11,757 nucleotides of DNA, taken from contig VBAE01000092.1 of the NCBI GenBank assembly GCA_005882415.1, positions 1 through 11,757 of the forward strand, written 5' to 3'. The stretch comes from Alphaproteobacteria bacterium (GTDB lineage Bacteria > Pseudomonadota > Alphaproteobacteria > Sphingomonadales > Sphingomonadaceae). The notes beneath the pieces are model-generated. The model searched no databases. It had not been told where the DNA came from and saw only the letters and a program-made list of their open reading frames with translations. The position numbers were made by a program, and so were the translations under genes. This document shows positions 6,361 to 11,757 of the stretch, in pieces. Position 1 is the stretch's first letter. Every line of letters begins with the position of its first letter.

Positions 6361-7893
6361 TCAGAGCGGGATGTTGTCATGCTTCTTCCACGGGTTCTCG
6401 AGCTGCTTGTCCCTGAGCTTCCGGAGGCCCAGCGCGATCCGTCGCCGCGTCGAGTGCGGCATGATCACCTCGTCGATGAAGCCCTTTGACGCCGCCACGA
6501 AGGGGTTTGCGAAGCGCTCCTCATATTCGCGGGTGCGGGCGGCGATCTTGTCGGGGTCGCCGATGTCCTTGCGGAAGATGATCTCGACCGCGCCCTTCGC
6601 GCCCATCACCGCGATCTCGGCGGAGGGCCAGGCGTAGTTCAAGTCGCCGCGGAGGTGCTTGGACGCCATGACGTCATAGGCGCCGCCATAGGCCTTGCGG
6701 GTGATCACGGTGATCTTGGGCACCGTCGCCTCGGCATAAGCGAAGAGCAATTTGGCGCCGTTCTTGATGATGCCATTATGCTCCTGCGCCACGCCGGGGA
6801 GGAAGCCCGGGACGTCGACGAAGGTCAGGATCGGGATATCGAACGCGTCGCAGAAGCGCACGAACCGCCCGGCCTTCTTGGAGGAAGCGATGTCGAGCAC
6901 GCCGGCGAGCACCATCGGCTGGTTGGCGACGATCCCGACGGTGCGCCCCTCGACCCGCCCGAAGCCGGTGAGGATGTTCGCCGCATGGTTGGGCTGGATC
7001 TCGAAGAAATCGCCGTCGTCCAGCACTTTGCGGATCAGCTCGTGCATGTCGTAGGGCTTGTTCGAGCTGTCCGGGATCAAAGTGTCGAGGCTGTCCTCGC
7101 GCCGGTCCCAGGGGTCGGCGCACTCGCGCTCGGGCAGATCGTGGCGGTTGGACAGCGGCAGGAAGTCGAAGAATTCGCGGGTGGCGAGGAGGGCGTCGAT
7201 GTCGTTCTCGAACGCGACGTCGGCGACGCCCGACTTGGTCGTGTGGGTGACGGCGCCGCCCAATTCCTCCTGGGTCACCACCTCGTTGGTCACCGTCTTC
7301 ACCACGTCCGGGCCGGTGACGAACATGTAGCTGCTGTCCTTCACCATGAAGATGAAGTCGGTCATCGCCGGCGAATAGACCGCGCCGCCCGCGCACGGCC
7401 CCATGATCAGGCTGATCTGCGGCACCACTCCGCTCGCGAGCACGTTCCTCTGGAACACCTCGGCATAGCCGCCGAGGCTGGCCACGCCCTCCTGAATCCG
7501 CGCCCCGCCGCTGTCGTTCAAACCGATCACCGGCGCCCCGACCTTCATCGCCATGTCCATGACCTTGCAGATCTTCTGGGCGTGGCGTTCGCTGAGCGAG
7601 CCGCCGAACACGGTGAAATCCTGCGCGAAGACATAGACCAGCCGGCCGTTGATCGTGCCCGATCCGGTGACCACTCCGTCGCCCGGAAACTTCTGCGTCT
7701 CCATCCCGAAATCGGCGCAATTATGCTCGACGAACATGTCATATTCTTCGAAGCTGTCGGGATCGAGCAGCACGGTGAGCCGCTCCCGCGCCGTCAGCCG
7801 CCCCTTGGCGTGCTGCGCCTCGATCCTCTTTAAACCACCCCCAAGCCGCGCCTGCTCGCGCCGCGCCTCAAGCTCTTCGATCGTCGTCGCCAT
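6361..7893 (-). CDS. pccB: Propionyl-CoA carboxylase beta (carboxyltransferase) subunit
   Basis: It transfers the carboxyl group from biotin to propionyl-CoA, giving methylmalonyl-CoA, in complex with PccA. The 510-residue length is normal. Both crotonase-like halves are present: FAQDFTVFGGSLSE, LNDSGGARIQEGV and GPCAGGAVYSPAMTDF in the first, and VDVPGFLPGVAQEHNGII, RKAYGGAYDVMASKHL and MGAKGAVEIIF in the second. The sequence ends KHDNIPL, as is common for PccB. The ATG at 7893-7891 (MATTIEELEARREQ) is chosen because the upstream in-frame extension is proline/arginine-rich and unlike the family; no strong ribosome-binding site is visible. It follows the isomerase gene by 51 bp and is followed closely by the membrane protein and mce. 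Confidence 0.96.
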   Translation of the reverse strand: MATTIEELEARREQARLGGGLKRIEAQHAKGRLTARERLTVLLDPDSFEEYDMFVEHNCADFGMETQKFPGDGVVTGSGTINGRLVYVFAQDFTVFGGSLSERHAQKICKVMDMAMKVGAPVIGLNDSGGARIQEGVASLGGYAEVFQRNVLASGVVPQISLIMGPCAGGAVYSPAMTDFIFMVKDSSYMFVTGPDVVKTVTNEVVTQEELGGAVTHTTKSGVADVAFENDIDALLATREFFDFLPLSNRHDLPERECADPWDRREDSLDTLIPDSSNKPYDMHELIRKVLDDGDFFEIQPNHAANILTGFGRVEGRTVGIVANQPMVLAGVLDIASSKKAGRFVRFCDAFDIPILTFVDVPGFLPGVAQEHNGIIKNGAKLLFAYAEATVPKITVITRKAYGGAYDVMASKHLRGDLNYAWPSAEIAVMGAKGAVEIIFRKDIGDPDKIAARTREYEERFANPFVAASKGFIDEVIMPHSTRRRIALGLRKLRDKQLENPWKKHDNIPL

Positions 7894-7944
7894 GGCCGGT
7901 GCTTTAGGCGGGCGGGCCGGGCGAGGCAATCTGCCCGCCGCCAG

Positions 7945-8730
7945 TTACTTCCCCTCGAACCGCGCCTGCCTTTTCTGAAGGAAGGCCATCACCGCATTGC
8001 CGAAGTCGGCAGTCCGCCCCGCATCGCGCTGGGCGCCGCGTTCGGCTGCGAGGGCGTCCCTGAGCGGGAGGTGGGCGGCTTCGTGGGCGAGCCTGCGGAT
8101 CAGGCCCAGCGCCACGGTCGGGCCCTGGGCGAGGCGGGTGGCGAGGGCGACCGCTTCCTCGCCCAGGAACTCGTCCTCGACGACCCGGCTGATCATCCCC
8201 CATTCCGCCGCTTTCTCGGCCGGGATTCGCTCGCCCAGCATCATCATCTCCATCGCCCGGGCGCGGCCGGCCAGGCGGGGGAGGAGCCAGGTTGCGCCGG
8301 CGTCCGGGATCAGGCCGATATTGACGAAGGCCTGCAGGAAGTAAGCGGAGCGCCCGGCGATGACCACGTCCGCCGCAAGCGCGAGGCTGCACCCCGCCCC
8401 CGCCGCCGGCCCGTTCACCGCCGACACCACCGGGATGGGGAGGGCGAACAAAGCCTCGATGAGCGGGTTGAAATGCTTGTCGAGCGCGGCGCCCGCATCC
8501 TCCGGCAGTCCGCCGCCGCCGCTGGCCGCGAGGTCGGCGCCCGAGGAGAAGCCGCGGCCTTCCCCGGTGATGAGCAGGCAGCGCGCGCCCGACCGCCCAC
8601 TCTCCTCCACCGCCGCTCGAAGCTCGTCGACGGTGGCGGCGTTGAGCGCGTTCAGCGTCTGCGGCCGCGCCATGGTGATCGTCGCCACCGCCGCCGCGCT
8701 GGTTTCGAGCCTTATATTATCGAACTGCAT
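7945..8730 (-). CDS. PaaG-like enoyl-CoA isomerase/hydratase
   Basis: A 261-residue crotonase-superfamily protein closest in pattern to PaaG, the ring-1,2-epoxyphenylacetyl-CoA isomerase: FNPLIEALFALPIPVVSAVNGPAAGAG, then IGLIPDAGATWLLPRLAGRARAMEM and AEWGMISRVV. The oxyanion-hole region (GRGFSSGADL, NGPAAGAG) is intact. The two glutamates of true crotonases are replaced (S115 and F135), while the aspartate that PaaG uses is kept (D143 in IPDAG). Isomerisation of a double bond is therefore more likely than hydration. No other paa gene is visible, so the substrate is unknown. The ATG at 8730-8728 follows GGAGGG. It is the first gene of the leftward propionate cluster and is divergent from the thioredoxin gene. 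Confidence 0.88.
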   Translation of the reverse strand: MQFDNIRLETSAAAVATITMARPQTLNALNAATVDELRAAVEESGRSGARCLLITGEGRGFSSGADLAASGGGGLPEDAGAALDKHFNPLIEALFALPIPVVSAVNGPAAGAGCSLALAADVVIAGRSAYFLQAFVNIGLIPDAGATWLLPRLAGRARAMEMMMLGERIPAEKAAEWGMISRVVEDEFLGEEAVALATRLAQGPTVALGLIRRLAHEAAHLPLRDALAAERGAQRDAGRTADFGNAVMAFLQKRQARFEGK

Positions 8731-8802
8731 GCGCTGCCCTCCTGCCGCGCCCCACGCATCGGGCCGCGGGCGCGTTTAGGCAAGGGGCGGCGCCACGGGC
8801 GA

Positions 8803-8808
8803 TTGACA
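8803..8808 (+). promoter_or_regulatory. Possible -35 element for the thioredoxin gene
   Basis: A perfect TTGACA lies 51 bp upstream of the start at 8860, in the 129-bp divergent gap. No good -10 match is seen at the usual distance (around 8826-8832), so the call is weak. Confidence 0.3.
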
Positions 8809-8859
8809 GGGGGGAGCAGGACGGCGAGGTTCGCTGCGAATGCAAAGGGGGAAAAAGGG

Positions 8860-9384
8860 ATGATGTTCAATCGGATGGCGCTCGCCACAGGCTTGGCGGC
8901 GCTGGCCATGATCGCGGCTCCGCTGGGGGCGGAACCTTCGGGCGGTCGGGCCAAGGTCGGCCGGGCAGCTCCGCCGTTCACGCTCACCACCTTCGCCAAG
9001 GAAAAGGTGACGCTCGACAACCTCAGGGGCAAGGTCGTCGTCCTCAATTTCTGGGCGACCTGGTGCGGGCCGTGCCGGGCCGAGATGCCGATGATGGACC
9101 GCTTCCACCGGGTCCACCGGAAAGACGGCTTCGAGATTTTCGCCATCGCGACCGAGGATTCGGTGCCCACCTATTTGCTCCGCCGCTATCTGAAGGACGC
9201 GTCGATGCGGCTCGCGACCAAGATGGCGGGCAAGGGCTATGGCACGATCGGCAATTCGGTGCCGACCTCCTACGTCATCGATCGCGCCGGCGTGGTCCGC
9301 TACGCCAAGGCCGGAGCCTTCGACGAAGCCGAGTTCGAAGCGATCATCCTGCCGCTCCTCAAGGAAGCCCCGCCGGCGGTTTGA
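8860..9384 (+). CDS. Exported TlpA/ResA-like thiol-disulfide oxidoreductase
   Basis: A 174-residue thioredoxin-fold protein. A signal peptide or anchor (RMALATGLAALAMIAAPLGA) is followed by VGRAAPPFTL, the redox motif WCGPC (C69, C72) in VLNFWATWCGPCRAEMP, and SVPTSYVIDRAGVV with the cis-proline preceded by V. It probably acts in the periplasm as a thiol reductase, for example in cytochrome c maturation or disulfide repair. The start at 8860 is chosen because AAAGGGGG lies about 8 nt upstream; a second ATG follows immediately at 8863. It is the only plus-strand gene and stands alone, divergent from the isomerase gene and convergent with corC. Confidence 0.9.
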   Translation: MMFNRMALATGLAALAMIAAPLGAEPSGGRAKVGRAAPPFTLTTFAKEKVTLDNLRGKVVVLNFWATWCGPCRAEMPMMDRFHRVHRKDGFEIFAIATEDSVPTYLLRRYLKDASMRLATKMAGKGYGTIGNSVPTSYVIDRAGVVRYAKAGAFDEAEFEAIILPLLKEAPPAV

Positions 9385-9397
9385 ACAAGGGCTAAGG

Positions 9398-9493
9398 CGT
9401 CATCCCGGGCTTGACCCGGGATCCATGAACACAGGTCGGCGAATACTGGACACGAACCGTGTTCATGGATGCCGGATCAAGTCCGGCATGACG
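9398..9493. repeat. Nested palindromic repeat element, copy B
   Basis: The arms at 9398-9432 and 9459-9493 are inverted copies of about 35 bp around a 26-bp loop. Small hairpins lie inside each arm (CCCGGGCTTGACCCGGG on the left, GCCGGATCAAGTCCGGC on the right). The right arm is identical to that of copy A at 711-745; the left arm differs at a few positions that mostly keep its own hairpin paired. It fills the gap between the convergent thioredoxin and corC genes and may serve both as a transcript-end hairpin (inference). Confidence 0.9.
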
Positions 9494-9513
9494 GCTCCAG
9501 ACGTGAACCGCCC

Positions 9514-10407
9514 CTACTCGACCTCGTCCTCCAGCGCCGTCTCTTCCGGCGCGTGGAGGCGGAGGCGGGCGACTCGGCGGGCGTCGCTTTCGACGATCTC
9601 GAGCCGCCAGCCGCTCGGATGTTCGAGGATCTCGCCCTGCTGCGGGACGTGGCCGGCAAGCACGGTGGCGAGGCCGCCTAAAGTATCGACATCCTCCTCG
9701 ACCACTGCCAGCCGCGCGTCGACCAGCTCGGCGACTTCCTCGAGCTCGGTCCGGGCGTCGGCGTCCCAGACCCCATTCTCAAGCGCGATGAGGTTGCCCG
9801 GCACCTCCTCGTCATGCTCGTCCTCGATGTCCCCGACGATCTCCTCGACCACATCCTCGATCGTGACCAGGCCTTCCGTTCCGCCGAATTCGTCGACGAC
9901 GATGGCAAGGTGGACGCGCTCGGCGCGCATTCGGGCGAGCAAATCCAGCACGCCCATCGATTCGGGCACGTAGAGCGGCGTTCGGAGCAAAGTGGTGATG
10001 TCCTCGGGCGGCTCGGCGCCGGTCACTTCGAGGACGTAGACATCCTTGATATGGGCCATTCCGATGACGTTATCGAGGCTGTCTTCATAGACCGGCAGGC
10101 GGCTGTGGCCGGCGTCGGCAAAGGCGGCGACCAGGCCGTCGAAGGGGATGGTCGAGGGCACCGCAATGATGTCGGCGCGCGGCACCGCGATGTCGGCGAC
10201 GGTGCTCTCCCCGAAATGGAGGAGGTTGCGGAGCATCTGCCGCTCGATCGGGGAGAGGTCGCCGACCGCGGGCACTTCGCCCTCATGGCTCTCGATCGCC
10301 TCCTCGATTTCTTCGCGCAGGGTCGCCTCGCCCTCGTCGCCGAACAGGAATGTGCGAAGCCCGCGCCAGAAGCTGGTGCCCTCAGGGGCGCTGTCGTCCG
10401 CGGCCAT
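9514..10407 (-). CDS. corC: CorC/HlyC-family CBS-domain protein
   Basis: A 297-residue soluble protein of the CorC family, implicated in magnesium/cobalt handling and sometimes labelled hemolysin C. It has an acidic N-terminal segment, a pair of CBS domains (about 73-195, with VPRADIIAVPS, HSRLPVYEDSLDNVIG and VDEFGGTEGLVTIEDVVEEIVG), and a C-terminal transporter-associated domain (about 205-290, with TLGGLATVLAGHVPQQGE). No membrane segments are present. The ATG (10407-10405) shares a base with the ybeY stop (TGATG). It is the third gene of phoH-ybeY-corC. In many proteobacteria lnt follows, but here the operon ends at the repeat and a convergent gene. Confidence 0.93.
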   Translation of the reverse strand: MAADDSAPEGTSFWRGLRTFLFGDEGEATLREEIEEAIESHEGEVPAVGDLSPIERQMLRNLLHFGESTVADIAVPRADIIAVPSTIPFDGLVAAFADAGHSRLPVYEDSLDNVIGMAHIKDVYVLEVTGAEPPEDITTLLRTPLYVPESMGVLDLLARMRAERVHLAIVVDEFGGTEGLVTIEDVVEEIVGDIEDEHDEEVPGNLIALENGVWDADARTELEEVAELVDARLAVVEEDVDTLGGLATVLAGHVPQQGEILEHPSGWRLEIVESDARRVARLRLHAPEETALEDEVE

Positions 10408-10925
10408 CAGTGCTGCACCTCGGCGAGGACGTAAGGGTCGGCGATGCCGAGGCCGGCAAGCGCCCGCCGCTCGACCGCCTCCATATGTTCGGCCTCTCCC
10501 TCGTCCTGCTCATGATCGTAGCCGAGCAGATGGAGGGTGCCGTGGACGACGAGATGGGCCGCGTGATCCTCGACGGAGATACCCTTCTCCTCCGCTTCCC
10601 GGGCGCAGACGCCGCGGGCGAGGACGATGTCGCCGAGCAGCAGCTCGCCCTGGGGGGCGGCGAGCAATTGCCCGACCAGTTCCGGCTCGACCATCGGAAA
10701 GGAGAGGACGTTGGTCGGCTTGTCCTTCCCCCGCCATTCGCGGTTCAAGGCATGGACTTCCTCGTCGCCGGTGAACTTGATCGAGATTTCGATGGCGAGG
10801 TCGCTTTCCAGCGCTCCCGGGAAGTCGCTCGCTTCCACCGCCGCAAGCACGGCGCGTTCGGCGAGGGCCGGCCAGCCGCCGCTACTGTCCCATTCTCCGG
10901 ACACGTCGGACTCGACGAGGATCAC
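10407..10925 (-). CDS. ybeY: Endoribonuclease YbeY (rRNA maturation)
   Basis: A zinc-dependent endoribonuclease needed for 16S rRNA 3'-end processing and ribosome quality control. The 172 residues contain NREWRGKDKPTNVLSFP (61-77), GDIVLA (98-103) and the zinc site HGTLHLLGYDH, with H128, H132 and H138. The start is GTG (10925-10923), overlapping the phoH stop as GTGA; its stop overlaps the corC ATG. The three genes are thus translationally linked, which is usual for this family. Confidence 0.95.
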   Translation of the reverse strand: MILVESDVSGEWDSSGGWPALAERAVLAAVEASDFPGALESDLAIEISIKFTGDEEVHALNREWRGKDKPTNVLSFPMVEPELVGQLLAAPQGELLLGDIVLARGVCAREAEEKGISVEDHAAHLVVHGTLHLLGYDHEQDEGEAEHMEAVERRALAGLGIADPYVLAEVQH

Positions 10926-11757
10926 GCCTCCTGCCCCTCATAGGCTTCGACGATCTTGCCGACGAGCGGATGGCGGACCACGTCGCCCGCGCCGAAGCGG
11001 ATGGTGGCGATCTTGGGGATGCCTTCGAGGCGGCCGACCGCGTCGGCGAGGCCGGACTTGCCGCCTTCGGGCAAGTCGACCTGCTTGGGATCGCCGCAGA
11101 TCACCATCCGGCTGCGCATGCCGAAGCGGGTCAAGAACATCTTCATCTGGGCGGCGGTGGTGTTCTGCGCCTCGTCGAGGATGACGAAGGCGTCGGCGAG
11201 CGTGCGGCCGCGCATGAAGGCGAGGGGCGCGATCTCGATCTCGCCCGATGCGATCCGCCGCTCGACCTGCTCGTTGGGGAGCATGTCGTAGAGCGCATCG
11301 TAGAGCGGGCGGAGATAGGGATCGACCTTCTCCTTCATGTCGCCGGGCAAGAAGCCGAGGCGTTCGCCCGCTTCCACCGCGGGGCGCGACAGGATGAGGC
11401 GGTCGACCGAGCCGCTGATCAATTGCTGCACCGCCTGGGCGACGGCGAGGTAGGTCTTGCCGGTGCCCGCCGGGCCCAATGCGAAGATCATCTCGTCCCG
11501 GTTCAGCGCCTCCATGTAGACGGCCTGCATCTTGGAGCGGGGGACGATCGTCTTCTTGCGGGTGCGGATCATCACCTTGGGCGGCTCGGCGACGTCGGCG
11601 GTGACGATCCCCTCCAGCGTCGGCTGGCCGGACATGGCGATGATCGCATCGACCGTCTCGGCATCGATGTCCTGCCCCTCGTCGAGGCGGTTGTAGAGGC
11701 CCTGGAGGACGTCGCGCGCCCGCGCCGCCGATTCGGGCTCGCCCTCGATCTGCACCT
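10922..11757 (-). CDS. phoH: PhoH-family ATPase, N-terminus outside window
   Basis: A P-loop ATPase of the PhoH/PhoL group, usually found next to ybeY and thought to act in RNA metabolism as a helicase-like protein. Visible are Walker A GPAGTGKT, LSRPAVEAGERLGFLPGD, Walker B FVILDEAQN, and the following MKMFLTRFG...VICGDPKQVDLP, all characteristic. The frame is open to the window edge; VQIEGEPESAARARDVLQGLYNRL matches an internal part of the N-terminal region, so the GTG at 11755 is unlikely to be the real start. The stop overlaps the ybeY GTG. Confidence 0.94.
   Translation of the reverse strand, partial: VQIEGEPESAARARDVLQGLYNRLDEGQDIDAETVDAIIAMSGQPTLEGIVTADVAEPPKVMIRTRKKTIVPRSKMQAVYMEALNRDEMIFALGPAGTGKTYLAVAQAVQQLISGSVDRLILSRPAVEAGERLGFLPGDMKEKVDPYLRPLYDALYDMLPNEQVERRIASGEIEIAPLAFMRGRTLADAFVILDEAQNTTAAQMKMFLTRFGMRSRMVICGDPKQVDLPEGGKSGLADAVGRLEGIPKIATIRFGAGDVVRHPLVGKIVEAYEGQEA

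Noticed and set aside
6655..7833. A 392-codon open frame on the plus strand opposite pccB
   Set aside because: It is antisense to a strongly conserved gene, and its low-complexity His/Asp/Val-rich product matches no family.
7894..7929. Longer N-terminus for PccB
   Set aside because: The extra 12 residues (Pro/Arg/Ala-rich) are unlike the family, and MATTIEELEARREQ is a typical beginning.
652..9493. The two palindromic repeats as CRISPR units
   Set aside because: There are only two copies almost 9 kb apart, each a large inverted repeat without spacers.

Overview
The window is GC-rich, densely packed DNA of alphaproteobacterial character, most likely from the Sphingomonadales. The family assignments, the phoH-ybeY-corC order, the propionate gene cluster with bioB inside it, and two copies of a nested palindromic repeat of about 95 bp all fit this. 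Nearly every gene is on the minus strand and is read from right to left. The one exception is a TlpA-like thioredoxin on the plus strand.

Right end (9514-11757): a housekeeping operon, phoH (cut by the window edge) -> ybeY -> corC, with overlapping stop and start codons. It converges on the exported thioredoxin gene at 8860-9384, and a palindromic repeat (9398-9493) fills the gap between them. Centre and left (1-8730): a propionyl-CoA to succinyl-CoA cluster. In order of transcription it holds a PaaG-type enoyl-CoA isomerase, pccB (propionyl-CoA carboxylase beta), a small membrane protein, mce (methylmalonyl-CoA epimerase), a non-coding spacer, a small antitoxin-like gene, a ParD/ParE-like toxin-antitoxin pair, scpA (methylmalonyl-CoA mutase), an exported protein of unknown function, a broken bioB, a second palindromic repeat, and pccA (biotin carboxylase subunit, cut by the window edge). 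PccA and PccB carboxylate propionyl-CoA using biotin, Mce epimerises the product, and B12-dependent ScpA makes succinyl-CoA. BioB would supply the biotin.

The pathway is ordinary, but the cluster has been rearranged in several places. (1) A toxin-antitoxin cassette lies directly upstream of scpA, so that the toxin stop and the scpA TTG start share the tetranucleotide TTGA. (2) The last 23 codons of scpA occur a second time, 600 bp downstream, just before bioB. The two copies differ at 11 third-codon positions and at no amino acid, which looks like a recombination scar bringing in the tail of a divergent scpA allele. (3) bioB has lost about 50 bp just before its iron-sulfur cysteine motif and is frameshifted. 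(4) A palindromic element is inserted in frame in the linker of ScpA. (5) The spacer before the toxin-antitoxin cassette holds a perfect match to the alphaproteobacterial LexA-box pattern and a set of TGAACTTC repeats.

No RNA genes, CRISPR array or transposase were seen. No gene-free stretch exceeds 300 bases; the longest is 5425-5692.
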